Below are positions 20,405 through 29,234 of a DNA stretch of 64,000 bases, one piece after another. Position numbers and translations under genes: made by a program. Each line of letters starts with the position of its first letter. The first letter of the stretch is position 1. Source of the DNA: Natranaeroarchaeum sulfidigenes (GTDB lineage: Archaea; Halobacteriota; Halobacteria; Halobacteriales; Natronoarchaeaceae); NCBI RefSeq assembly GCF_017094485.1, contig NZ_CP064786.1, positions 2,732,788 to 2,796,787 of the forward strand. Reading direction: 5' to 3'. The notes below the pieces were generated by a model. The model did not search any database and had not been told where the DNA came from. It saw only the letters and a list, made by a program, of their open reading frames with translations.

Positions 20405-20665
20405 GAGACGACTGATACGGCGATAACAACGAGAGATAATCAGTATCTTCAACGGTTCAATCGACGGATTCTGCATAGTTTCGACCCGCAAGATGGTCGC
20501 GCCGTTAGTCGTCTAGGCGTGCTCTCGCCAGCGTCCGACTTCGAGCTAGTCTACGTTTGCGAGAAACTGAATGGTGTGCCACATCAGCTCGTTGTAGACC
20601 AAGACATCGCGCCGATATTTCGGCAACTCTCAGCAACCGGGTGTTTCACTCGAAGCCATATCTAA
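20405..20665 (+). pseudogene. Open frame without start codon after array 2, possible gene remnant
   Basis: From the end of the last CRISPR repeat to a TAA at 20663-20665 one frame is open for about 87 codons, but it has no ATG. The only candidate in-frame start is a GTG near 20519. The reading (YLQRFNRRILHSFDPQDG..., then SPASDFELVYVCEKLNGVPH) has the composition of a real protein C-terminus. I do not recognise the family. It may be the tail of a gene cut off when this end of the array moved or decayed. The rest of the gap to 20724 holds nothing I can identify. Confidence 0.35.
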
Positions 20666-20723
20666 AGAACAGAGTTTCAACAAACCCGATGTTTGGCCAA
20701 TCGTGGTTTTAATACAGAAATCT

Positions 20724-21686
20724 TCAGTCAGATTCTTCCGCAGCAGCCGCCGGTTGATCAGGTATTGAGGTATCCGGTGAACGCTCCACTCTCAGGTGAG
20801 TTATCAGGGTTTCGAGTTGGGAGATCATCTCAGAGAGTTCCGATTTACCAACAGTAACCTCACCGGCGTTTGTAGTCACTTCGTCCTCTCTCTGTTCTGA
20901 TTTCCCTTCCTGAGCGGTTTCAGAGTCTGTCAGAAACGATGTCAAGGTCTGAAATTTCGCACCGACTGATTGTTTGTCGAGGTCTTGGTCAGATGAATCA
21001 TCACCAAGTGGAAGTCTGTACGCGAGCGCGCGCTTCTGCATGTAGTGAGTGGTGCGTTCGTGGACACCCATGTCAGCCGCGATTTTCGAACGGTCAATCC
21101 CGTAGTTCAGGAGGCGACGGACGAGTTCATCTTCGAACCGTTTGATGAGTTTGCCCGTATCGTTCGGAAATTCACCGCGTGCTGTCCGATTGATTTGATG
21201 AGGTAGCCCCCACTCGCCGGTATCGGCACTTTGGTCCACCAAGGGATGAGTGAGTCGGTCGATTCGTCGATGGTGACCCATGAGATGCCAGAGTCGCTCC
21301 CGGGTCGCCATATTCGACTTATTGTCGTCGATATCTGCCATGATCTCCTGTACTGAGGCCGGACCGCGGCGTGAGAGAGTGCTGATGATCTCGAAATCGT
21401 ACGTGAAGAGTTTTAGCTCCTCTTGTACCGTGTCCGTCTGGAACGGAAGATCATCAGGCATCCGGGTCGTTATGTAATGATGACACACCTCACACAGAGT
21501 CGTCCCGTTGTCGGGATGGTGATACTCAATTCCATCAGGATCATCCTCGATATGGTGTGCTTCGAGTCGCGCGGTACCACCCTTCTCCACCCACTCTTCG
21601 CCACATATTCGGCAGCGGTAGCCGTCGCCGTCAAACACTTCTAACCGGACATTGGTTGGAAATGATTCGTTTGTATTCTTCATCAT
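20724..21686 (-). CDS. HNH endonuclease-domain protein with HTH-like C-terminal part
   Basis: Protein of 320 residues. The N-terminus (about residues 12-75) is an HNH nuclease with zinc-binding cysteines: YRCRICGEEW, then EAHHIEDD and TTLCEVCHHY. A middle winged-helix-like segment (LFTYDFEIISTLSRRGPAS) follows, then an arrangement resembling a helix-turn-helix (YGIDRSKIAADMGVHERTTH). The C-terminal 90 residues are polar and low-complexity. HNH proteins of this kind are common on haloarchaeal viruses and integrated elements, where they act in packaging, homing or restriction; which applies here is unknown. Transcribed toward array 2. Confidence 0.75.
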   Translation of the reverse strand: MMKNTNESFPTNVRLEVFDGDGYRCRICGEEWVEKGGTARLEAHHIEDDPDGIEYHHPDNGTTLCEVCHHYITTRMPDDLPFQTDTVQEELKLFTYDFEIISTLSRRGPASVQEIMADIDDNKSNMATRERLWHLMGHHRRIDRLTHPLVDQSADTGEWGLPHQINRTARGEFPNDTGKLIKRFEDELVRRLLNYGIDRSKIAADMGVHERTTHYMQKRALAYRLPLGDDSSDQDLDKQSVGAKFQTLTSFLTDSETAQEGKSEQREDEVTTNAGEVTVGKSELSEMISQLETLITHLRVERSPDTSIPDQPAAAAEESD

Positions 21687-21961
21687 GTTTTTTGCTTTTT
21701 GACTTGAGATCCGTTCCCTTGTTACTAGAGGGGAGCACGTGCCGGTTCAGCCTACCACCACCCCCACTTTCCATGGAGCGATTAGATAGGTCCCAATCCC
21801 TGCCACCACTCAGGGAGAAACCCATATCGAACCGGCCGTGCAAATCTACTTTCTATTTCCAAGTACAAATAACTTTGTAATTCATAGTGGAATAGAATAT
21901 TAGTGTATAGCTTAATTAAGAGCAGAACACATTTTTGCTCATGCTACGAGTCACAGATAGG

Positions 21962-22198
21962 ATGGTCAACGAGAGTTACGAACCCTCACCCGCCGAAGAG
22001 GAGATTATGGATCTCCTGCAAGAAGGCCGCAATGCTGGGGAACCCTGGGGATACACCACGCCAGCACACGTGCGAGAGCATATCGGAATCGAAGAGGGCA
22101 ACGAGAGTTTTCACCTACGACAACTCACCAGTGCGGGGTGGATTGAGAAGGTCTCCCGGGGATTTTATCGTTTCGTTGAGGATCCACGAGAAGTATAG
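21962..22198 (+). CDS. Small winged-helix protein, PhiH1-repressor-like
   Basis: DNA-binding protein of 78 residues. The sequence EEIMDLLQEGRNAGEPWG, then TPAHVREHIG, ESFHLRQLTSAGWIEKVSRG and FYRFVEDP is a single winged helix as found in repressors of haloarchaeal viruses such as PhiH1 and in many integrated elements. The frame is open to an upstream ATG at 21935. I prefer ATG 21962 because the family begins near this point and a TATA-like sequence lies around 21905-21918. It is divergent from the HNH gene and may control it. Confidence 0.65.
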   Translation: MVNESYEPSPAEEEIMDLLQEGRNAGEPWGYTTPAHVREHIGIEEGNESFHLRQLTSAGWIEKVSRGFYRFVEDPREV

Positions 22199-22303
22199 TT
22201 TGACGTTCCTCTAATGGGTTCGAGAATTGATCGTATTTGTGCCAGGCGAACTCACTGAATGCTGCTAGCGAAATGTGGATACTACTGAGCAACGCTCGTC
22301 GTT

Positions 22304-22571
22304 GAGACTGAGCGAACGATCCAAGCTGTCCCGATCCGAGTCGCACAATTATTTGAAAACCTGATCCAGAACGCAGTCGAACATACTGGCGAGGATGTGA
22401 CGATTACCGTTGGTGACATAGAGACTGGATTGCTATATCGAAGAGGACGAAGCAGGGATTCCTGCGGAGGAGCGAGAAGACTTGTTCAAAGCCGGGTACT
22501 CAACAACAGCAGAAGGAAGGGGGTTTGAGCTTACAGTTTTGTTTGTGAGGACGATGGGTCTGCGCCCGGTT
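22304..22571 (+). pseudogene. Decayed histidine kinase, ATP-binding domain remnant
   Basis: The N-box of a HATPase domain is readable (RVAQLFENLIQNAVEHTGED, VTITVGDIETG). The frame then shifts before IEEDEAGIPAEEREDLFKAG and YSTTAEGRGFE, which is the G1/F/G2 region with a mutated GFGL. The intact equivalent is seen in the kinase at 62350-63999 (FENLFRNSVEHGGD, then GPGIPEAKREEIFERGF). No sensor or HisKA part remains. A further open tail (ELRAAIEALEAADEAL) ends at about 22671. The rest of 22199-22902 shows no gene. Confidence 0.75.
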
Positions 22572-22902
22572 CGACCGAGAGTGAAGCCGTATCTCATACT
22601 GACGATTTACATCGAGAGTTGCGTGCAGCAATTGAGGCGCTTGAAGCGGCTGACGAAGCACTCTGACGGGTAGACCTGTGAGAGCGTGGTTCTGTGCTCA
22701 GCATGACTGAGTGAGGAGGTGCTGGCACGACTCCGCTCTTCTTGGTTCGGTTTGGGACACGAAAGTGCGCGCTGAAAGGCCAACCTGCCTAAAAGCGACC
22801 TGTTCTTTCAATGGGCCGAGCTGCGTTGAGACGGCCAGATCGTCTCCGAGCACCAACTTTACAGCGAAGGTTACATACAGTAGAGTTGTTATTTACTGAC
22901 TG

Positions 22903-23769
22903 ATGCAGGCTCGGTATTCGGAACGTTCGGTGTTGCTGTATATTGGGACCGAGATCGAGCGAATGGGTGAGGCGCTTGACGCTGCAGAGGACACAATGGT
23001 TGATGGGATCCGGTTGGGCGGTGATGTCCTCCGGTCTGGGTATGATTACGATTCGATTGATAGTGTCGCCGGTGCGTGCTTTCATCTCGCGTGTACTCGG
23101 CAGGACGAACCGATTTCGCTCCCGGATATCGCGGATCAGGCTCGGAAGTCACAGAAGAACATCCAACATCTGAGCGCGAAGTTGATGTCTGAATTGGAGA
23201 TTCAGCCGACACCGGTTGAAGCGGATACGTACCTCGATGACGGTATTGAGGAGTTCGGATTCACAGAGGATCAGGCGGCGGAATGTTTCGAGTTGCTTGA
23301 ACGTGGGAAAGACCGCAATCTCCACAGTGGTCTCGCACCGACGACTGTCGCCGGAGCGATCCTGTATGCCGTCGCCAAGAAACACGGGCTTGATGTCCGT
23401 CAACGTGAAATCTCCGAGTTCGTGAACAAGACCGATGTTTCGATCCGGAATAACTACAAATCGTTCCTGAAGTTGGCTGACGATGTCCCGGTGGACGTGC
23501 TTCCACCCCAGACGCTTGATGAGGCAATTGCGGCGCTTCAGACTACTTTTTCCGAGCACCCGGCCGTGTATGCTGACGATGCACGCGAGATATCGACCGG
23601 CGCGGATGTTGGAGACAGCGCCAGTGATGCAGGGATTGTCGGTGGCGCGTACCTCAGTGTCGCCCAAGCACACGGAGAAGAGTTGACCGCTGGCGACCTC
23701 AGTACCGAACTCGGTGTCGGGAGTCAAACAATCGCTAAATACAACGAGATGTTCACCGATGACGACTGA
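22903..23769 (+). CDS. TFB-like cyclin-repeat protein without zinc ribbon
   Basis: Relative of archaeal transcription factor B, 288 residues. Instead of the usual zinc ribbon plus two cyclin folds, it starts directly with a cyclin fold and appears to contain three. The repeat signature occurs as SVAGACFHLACTRQ (about 54-67), TTVAGAILYAVAKKHG (about 142-157) and GIVGGAYLSVAQAHG (about 242-256). Each is followed by a helix-turn-helix-like segment (LPDIADQARKSQKNI, QREISEFVNKTDVSI, AGDLSTELGVGSQTI). Without a ribbon it should not recruit RNA polymerase in the normal way; it could act as a DNA-binding regulator. The stop overlaps the start of the HNH gene downstream by 11 bases, so the two are probably translated together. 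Confidence 0.75.
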   Translation: MQARYSERSVLLYIGTEIERMGEALDAAEDTMVDGIRLGGDVLRSGYDYDSIDSVAGACFHLACTRQDEPISLPDIADQARKSQKNIQHLSAKLMSELEIQPTPVEADTYLDDGIEEFGFTEDQAAECFELLERGKDRNLHSGLAPTTVAGAILYAVAKKHGLDVRQREISEFVNKTDVSIRNNYKSFLKLADDVPVDVLPPQTLDEAIAALQTTFSEHPAVYADDAREISTGADVGDSASDAGIVGGAYLSVAQAHGEELTAGDLSTELGVGSQTIAKYNEMFTDDD

Positions 23770-25000
23770 AGAACAGCAGGTCCCGGGACAGCGGTGTCAA
23801 GAGTGGCGTGTGGCGTACCGCGACGGGAAAACCCCGTACGAACTCTCGGTCGAAGAAGAGCTGCCGCGTCGGAAGGTCCACGACCATCTGACTGGACAGT
23901 GTTCACACGATGGCGAGGAACCTCCGATATCACGTGGTCGAACCCACGGCGTAACTGCTCCCGAATGTCGTGGTATCAGAGACCGGTACGCCGCAGGAGA
24001 GGCTATCGAAGCGCTCCAAGCTTCGACTGGGCGTCGCTGGCAGACACTTGTCCGGCACCTTACTGGAGCGTGTTCCCACGAGACCGCTGTCGAAGCGCCG
24101 ACAGTCGCAAAGGAGGAGATTCTCAGGCGGGATCGAGTGACGGCTGAGGAGTGTGCGCAGCTCCGTCGTGGAGTTCGAGATGCTGATAGCGTTATGGCCT
24201 ACGCTGATACTGTCGAGCACGAGTATCAGGCTGTGCTCGCGCACGTCAACGGTGAGTGTACCCACGAGATCGATGCGCCGCCACGAGAACCGACTGATCG
24301 GAGTCAGGATATCTCAACGACGGAGTGTCAGACCATCCGGGAGACGTATCGCTCCAGTCCAGATACCGAAGTCACCGATATTGCTGAAGAGTACGGCTGC
24401 TCACCGACGACTATCGAGCGCCACGTCACGTTCCGATGTTCGCACCCGCCTGTGGACGCGTTGGTCACCGATGTCGAGGCAGTTCAGGATATTCTGGCAT
24501 CTGGCGTGGAAGTGGACGATGGATTGAGTACACTCAGTTCTGCGGAGATTGTCCGGCTAGAGAGTGCGAAGAACGCTGACCGACAGGAACCGGCCCGGGA
24601 CTTGGCGACGCCCGACCCGGAGCGCGTCGAAACGACACGGAGTCGGGTGGTCCGTAACACCGACCTCACGCACGATATGAAGCGGATGTACGACCACACC
24701 TGCCAAGTCTGCGGTGCCTCCCGGCAAGGTCCCGACGAGGATCCGTATGCCGAAGCGCACCATATCCGGCCGCTCGGCCGTCCGCATGATGGGCCTGACG
24801 AGCCCGAGAATATCCTCGTCCTCTGCCCCAATCATCACGCTGATTTCGATTACGGTCGGCTCACCGTTGATCCAGAGACGCACCGTGTGACGCACACCTA
24901 CGAAGACGCCGTTGACGGAACCCAGCTATATATCGCAGACCCCCACGAACTCAGCGACGACCATCTTACGTACCATAACAGAGTCATCGCTGGCGAGTAA
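23759..25000 (+). CDS. HNH endonuclease with four Cys/His HTH-like repeats
   Basis: Protein of 413 residues; ATG 23759 lies inside the end of the TFB-like gene. The N-terminal half has four repeats of about 60 residues, each with a Cys, about 30 residues of helix-turn-helix character, and an ending of the form H-x5-C-x-H: HDHLTGQCSH, VRHLTGACSH, LAHVNGECTH and ERHVTFRCSH. These look like four zinc-stabilised HTH modules. A polar linker leads to a C-terminal HNH nuclease (about residues 310-380): CQVCGAS, EAHHIRPLG and NILVLCPNHHADFD. The architecture suggests sequence-specific DNA binding followed by cutting. Coupling to the TFB-like gene suggests a joint function. Confidence 0.8.
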   Translation: MTTEEQQVPGQRCQEWRVAYRDGKTPYELSVEEELPRRKVHDHLTGQCSHDGEEPPISRGRTHGVTAPECRGIRDRYAAGEAIEALQASTGRRWQTLVRHLTGACSHETAVEAPTVAKEEILRRDRVTAEECAQLRRGVRDADSVMAYADTVEHEYQAVLAHVNGECTHEIDAPPREPTDRSQDISTTECQTIRETYRSSPDTEVTDIAEEYGCSPTTIERHVTFRCSHPPVDALVTDVEAVQDILASGVEVDDGLSTLSSAEIVRLESAKNADRQEPARDLATPDPERVETTRSRVVRNTDLTHDMKRMYDHTCQVCGASRQGPDEDPYAEAHHIRPLGRPHDGPDEPENILVLCPNHHADFDYGRLTVDPETHRVTHTYEDAVDGTQLYIADPHELSDDHLTYHNRVIAGE

Positions 25001-25234
25001 CTCCAGGTCCTCTGGGAGATAGCCTTCTGTAAAGATACAAACGGGATTACTCTCTAAGGTGGGCGACTCGACCAATTACTTGCGTGTCTGTTCTCGTGAC
25101 AAAAGAGTGATCGACGGACGGCGATGATGTAGTGGCAATGCGACTATAGTTGCGTTTCATCAGCGTGCGCTCGTGACTCGCTGAGGTCGTGAGCTGTCTT
25201 CGTTGCTGATGCAGGCAGGCCCCGTATCTGTCAC

Positions 25235-25852
25235 TCACACCTTTAGCAAGTGGTCGTAGACCCTCTCAGTCGTCTGAATACTTCGGTGACGAAGCCGATT
25301 GCGGACATCGTACAGCGTGTTTCCGTCTTCTTCGTTCATCATTCGATAAGCAACGCCGTGCCGTAGCGCGTGCGGTGTAACGTCGCTTGGATCGCCTCGA
25401 CTCCCATCGAGTTTGTAGGGTCGAATTCCTGCCTCCTCAGCGATCTTGTGAAGCATATTCCGCACGCCTTGTTCGCTGATGCGTTCTGAGGAGCGAGAGG
25501 GGAAGAGGGATGGCGTGTCTTTCCATCGGTTGGTGAGATACGCAGAAAGTAGCCGTGTCGTGTCGTCAGCGAGTTCGAGGGTCACTGGCGGTGGCGAGTT
25601 CTGATTCGGGTAATCCTTCTGAATGCCGGTGGGTAGGTAGAGCTCTGAGTTGTTGTTTCGAAGCAATTCAACATCGAGTTGGACGAGTTCGCCGACCCGG
25701 AGCCCAGTATCGTACATCGTCGTGACAATTGCTTCATTTCGTTGTTGGAGATAGTCGACACCAGTTGCGTAGCACGCTGACCGGAGTGCTTCGGCTTGGT
25801 CTGGTGTCACCCACACTTTCGCTCGAACTTGGGAATTTGCGTATTCGCTCAT
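25235..25852 (-). CDS. Tyrosine recombinase, catalytic domain only
   Basis: Recombinase of 205 residues consisting of the catalytic domain and a short N-terminal arm. The full set of active residues is visible: Arg in YDTGLRVGEL, the HALRH box, His in RNRLRHRS, and Tyr in TERVYDHLL. The SAM-like arm-binding domain found in the other two recombinases of this window is missing. It could be a truncated integrase or a naturally short recombinase such as those used for inversion or resolution. The 230 bases between it and the HNH gene show no gene. Confidence 0.85.
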   Translation of the reverse strand: MSEYANSQVRAKVWVTPDQAEALRSACYATGVDYLQQRNEAIVTTMYDTGLRVGELVQLDVELLRNNNSELYLPTGIQKDYPNQNSPPPVTLELADDTTRLLSAYLTNRWKDTPSLFPSRSSERISEQGVRNMLHKIAEEAGIRPYKLDGSRGDPSDVTPHALRHGVAYRMMNEEDGNTLYDVRNRLRHRSIQTTERVYDHLLKV

Positions 25853-25992
25853 CTTGACAAACTCTCCTTATAAACAAGAGTGGACTGTAGTTACTTGAAC
25901 TTTGGAGTCTGCACATAGTTTCACAAGTTCACCTGTGACATGCGGCTATCGGAGTGCAGTTTCGTAGGTCCGGGATCCAACGGCTGGTAGTG

Positions 25993-28086
25993 TTATTCTG
26001 ACCAAAACGCATCGTAATCCGTTGGCTCAAAAGCAACTTCCCGAATTGCTTGGAGGAGTTCGGTATGCGTAATATCAAGCCGAAGCCCGCGTGGTGAGAG
26101 ACACCGATTGATTAGCGTATGCCAATTATAAAACAGAATGGCGATATGCATACCGTACAAACGCTGTCGATCGTCTTTGCTTTTGATATGCGGCATGAAA
26201 TCATTCACGATCTGGTTGATAGTCGGCTCGATAGCCCATCGTTGAATATACTGATACCGTATTCCAGCTGCCGAGCGATTCCGTAGGGAGCGGTCCGTGA
26301 GATATGTCGCATGCGTGTGGTTTCTATTAATTCCTACCCCATCCTGTCCGGCCACGTCAGAAAACGCTTCGGTAAGCATCGGTATGGAGTTGTCAGGGTC
26401 CAGTGGGGCCTGAGCCGGGGCGTCCTCCTCATCTGGGATATCATATGGGACGGCAATTTTTTCGTCGTCGTCTTCATATTGTATCTCCTCTGTTAATACC
26501 TTGCCAGGATCGATTTCGATAATATCCGGATCATCGCTATCGTATGGGTACGTAACTACATTCGGCATGGGCTCTATGTTCCACTTCACGTCCTGAGCAA
26601 ATCCAATATAGTTGCGCGGTGTTAACCGTCTCAACCCTTTGATAATAGTATGGTCCGGCGCACTGATGACCCAATCGTCGCCCGCGAAACGTCGGACTGT
26701 CTTGATCAACTCTCCACTAACGGTTTCGCTGTCTATAAAGATCGAATCAATATCGACGGTGTCGAAGCTACTCGATAGAATCTCATCAAGAGCCGTCGGA
26801 TATTCATCTAGTGTCGGCAACAAACGGCCACCGAGGACAAATCGGCTCTCAGTCTCAATCCCACCCGCAACGAGAAAGGTCCACTGTGCAGTAACCGCCT
26901 CGTTATCAGCTTTCGGTGGGCGGCCGACCGTAGCTTCAATATCGTCTCCCGTCCAATCGACGCGAAACATATCAGCGCCAATCTTGAGCGGATCTGACCG
27001 TGACCAAAATCCAAACTCCTTCGCTAGAGCCAGCGTCTGGGTGTGTACCGCATCGAATTGTTCATCGATTAATGCCACTGGGGCGATGTCTGACTCGGAT
27101 GAAAAATCGGACAGATCATAGTCGGGCGAGACCCGATCAGGAATATAGTTGTGTAACCAGCCGCCCGATGGGATATTATCTCGGGGATAGTCCCAATCAC
27201 AGACATCCTTCATTGCTTCTAAGCCACAGTCGAATAATGCCGATGTGGCGAGGGCACCAATGAATGCCCGCATGTCATGATCCACCTTCTCGGTAGTGCG
27301 GTCGAAGGTTAGCGGATCGGTAGTGGAATCCAACAAAAGGCGCACCCAATTCCGCAGTTCTTCTTTTTTTGTCTCACGTGAGACGGACTTTTCATCTAGT
27401 GGTGGCGCAACAGCATCAAAACAGTAGGACTCCTTGATGGCGTCCGGTGGGACAACTCCCGCTCGATAGGCAGCATAGACCGCCCTCGTTACCGCATCCT
27501 GGAATGCATCCATATTTAGCTCGCTCTCTTCATCAAGATCGCGGAACTCACGCTGTAAGACGTTATATGAAGGGATGTCATCCGGTCCCTCATATCCGAG
27601 CAGTTTATGAACGATGGGATCAACAGAATCGGAACCAGATAAATACGTGTGCAGTTCTGTCCCTTTTTGTCCGCGCGCTAGTCGCAAGAAGAGCGTTTTA
27701 AGTCGTCGCTCGGGGATATCAAGTTCCGCTGGATAAATCTCTTCAAGTTCTAATTTCTCCTCGCAGAGACTCAGAATAACCTCATCATAGAGCTTCCCAC
27801 CATCATTCTCATACCAAGTGATATCCGTCCAGTAGTCACTATTCTCGGCGTGAAACTGAGCAGTGAGATGCGTCCGACGGAATAACGTCTCAACGTCATC
27901 AACGGGCGAAGAGACTTCGATTTCAATGCCACGGCGTTCTATCGGTCCGTACTTCCGGCCGTCTGAGTCAACGCCATCCTTCGCCGGAAACGGCGCATAG
28001 GAAGTCGGCGCTGTATACGTACCGTTATCTGGTGCCTGCTGAGGGGCTCCGTCATCGGTATGTTTGATCGGATGACCGTCGGGCAT
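25993..28086 (-). CDS. Large IS4-like DDE transposase-domain protein
   Basis: Protein of 697 residues. The C-terminal part carries the Y-x2-R-x3-E signature of IS4-type transposases (YIQRWAIEPTIN, about residue 633) followed by the typical helical tail (RQRLYGMHIAILFYNWHTLI). Candidate catalytic aspartates are in ALIDEQFD and SIFIDSETVS. The N-terminal 230 residues have no motif I recognise. At about 700 residues it is much longer than ordinary IS4 transposases (about 400). I found no convincing terminal inverted repeats, so it is either a lone domesticated gene or an element with unusual ends. An inverted repeat covers its start codon. Confidence 0.6.
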   Translation of the reverse strand: MPDGHPIKHTDDGAPQQAPDNGTYTAPTSYAPFPAKDGVDSDGRKYGPIERRGIEIEVSSPVDDVETLFRRTHLTAQFHAENSDYWTDITWYENDGGKLYDEVILSLCEEKLELEEIYPAELDIPERRLKTLFLRLARGQKGTELHTYLSGSDSVDPIVHKLLGYEGPDDIPSYNVLQREFRDLDEESELNMDAFQDAVTRAVYAAYRAGVVPPDAIKESYCFDAVAPPLDEKSVSRETKKEELRNWVRLLLDSTTDPLTFDRTTEKVDHDMRAFIGALATSALFDCGLEAMKDVCDWDYPRDNIPSGGWLHNYIPDRVSPDYDLSDFSSESDIAPVALIDEQFDAVHTQTLALAKEFGFWSRSDPLKIGADMFRVDWTGDDIEATVGRPPKADNEAVTAQWTFLVAGGIETESRFVLGGRLLPTLDEYPTALDEILSSSFDTVDIDSIFIDSETVSGELIKTVRRFAGDDWVISAPDHTIIKGLRRLTPRNYIGFAQDVKWNIEPMPNVVTYPYDSDDPDIIEIDPGKVLTEEIQYEDDDEKIAVPYDIPDEEDAPAQAPLDPDNSIPMLTEAFSDVAGQDGVGINRNHTHATYLTDRSLRNRSAAGIRYQYIQRWAIEPTINQIVNDFMPHIKSKDDRQRLYGMHIAILFYNWHTLINRCLSPRGLRLDITHTELLQAIREVAFEPTDYDAFWSE

Positions 28087-28113
28087 CAGGTATAGACTAC
28101 TATAATACCTGAT
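28085..28113. promoter_or_regulatory. Inverted repeat over the transposase-like gene start
   Basis: ATCAGGTAT (28085-28093) and ATACCTGAT (28105-28113) are perfect 9-base arms separated by 11 bases. One arm overlaps the start codon of the gene at 25993-28086. It could be an operator for autoregulation or a hairpin hiding the start of the mRNA. The rest of 28114-28392 is AT-rich and I see no gene in it. Confidence 0.5.
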
Positions 28114-28392
28114 GGATTATAAGTGATTGCCGCTTATTCAGTTGACGGCAACAGTAGATATTGGCAAAATAACTCGCCTCTTGGGTTCTATAATATAGCC
28201 CTCTAAAATGAGTGTATTGTCTTTTAATACAACCAATAAGCCGGTGAGAGACCCTTGCAGCTGATTGGAATCAATTTGTTTATGTACATGAATTAGATCT
28301 ATTCAACCAGACGTAGTACCATTGACTTCGATACCGTTTCTAAATCATAGCTGATCCATCAGGATCAAAATATAGCGTTACTTGAGATTTAT

Positions 28393-29234
28393 TTGAGTAC
28401 AGTTGTACAAAAGGTACTCTTCCGCTTCGTTAAGCAAGCCGTCTCGATAGCACGAAAACTTACTGATGCAGCGCTCATCCAGATCAGCCATCCTGCCGGC
28501 AACGGAGTTGCCGGCTGGAAGCATGCCGTCCTGCATTTTATCCGGCTTCACATGGAAGCGATGCTCCAAGAAGTGCTTGACTGGGCTGAAGAAATGGAGC
28601 GGATACGAGCCGCGCTCGTGTTAGAGCGCGGCGAGTTCCCCGGCCCATCCGCCCTCTGCAAGTCCTTCGACCGGGCACCGATGCGTATCTGGCGAGAGCT
28701 GCTCCGACTCTCCTCGGAGCTACTCGACCGGTCGGGTCACGTAGCCATCGACGCCATCTACTTCGACCGCCGACAGCCGTCGAATCACTATCTCAAACGC
28801 TGTGACCGCGATGTACGGACAATACAGGCGGCGTTCCTTGTCGATACCGCGCAGGGCGCGGTTATCGATGTTCACTGCAGCGCGAAGTGGCCAAGCGAAA
28901 CGGAGATCGGCCCGCAGGTCGTCCGACGGAACGCCGGCGACCTGCTCAGTCTCGCCGCTGACAAAGGCTACGACGATATGAGCTTCCGCGAAGAACTGCG
29001 TTCAGAAGGCGTAAGACCGCTGATTAAGTACCGAGTCTTCGCTCCCTATGATCACGCGCACAACGCGCGAATTGAAGACGAACTTACAACCAACGGTCAA
29101 TCTGTGAGGCTGTGAACTCGGTGATCAAGCGCTCGTACGGCTCCGCTGTCCGAGCGCGGGCATGGTACCGCCAGTTCCGTGAAATTACACTTGCCGCCGC
29201 CGTCTACAACGTTGAACAAGCCGTCAAACAATGA
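28393..29234 (+). pseudogene. IS5-family transposase, frameshifted
   Basis: The transposase begins near 28393 and stays in frame to about 29085, with the DDE residues in GHVAIDAIYFDRRQ and LAADKGYDDMSFREELR. After about 29085 the original reading continues in another frame (YNQRSICEAVNSVIKRSYGS, then FREITLAAAVYNVEQAVKQ) to a TGA at 29232-29234. In the starting frame the protein stops at 29115. The third catalytic residue (Glu in SICEAVNS) is therefore lost from the product. Family is judged from the DKGYDD box and length. I could not identify its terminal repeats, so the element boundaries are not given. Confidence 0.75.

Noticed and set aside
14178-20415. Many open frames through array 2, up to 438 codons
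   Set aside because: The same effect of repeat and spacer lengths; they are artefacts of the CRISPR array.
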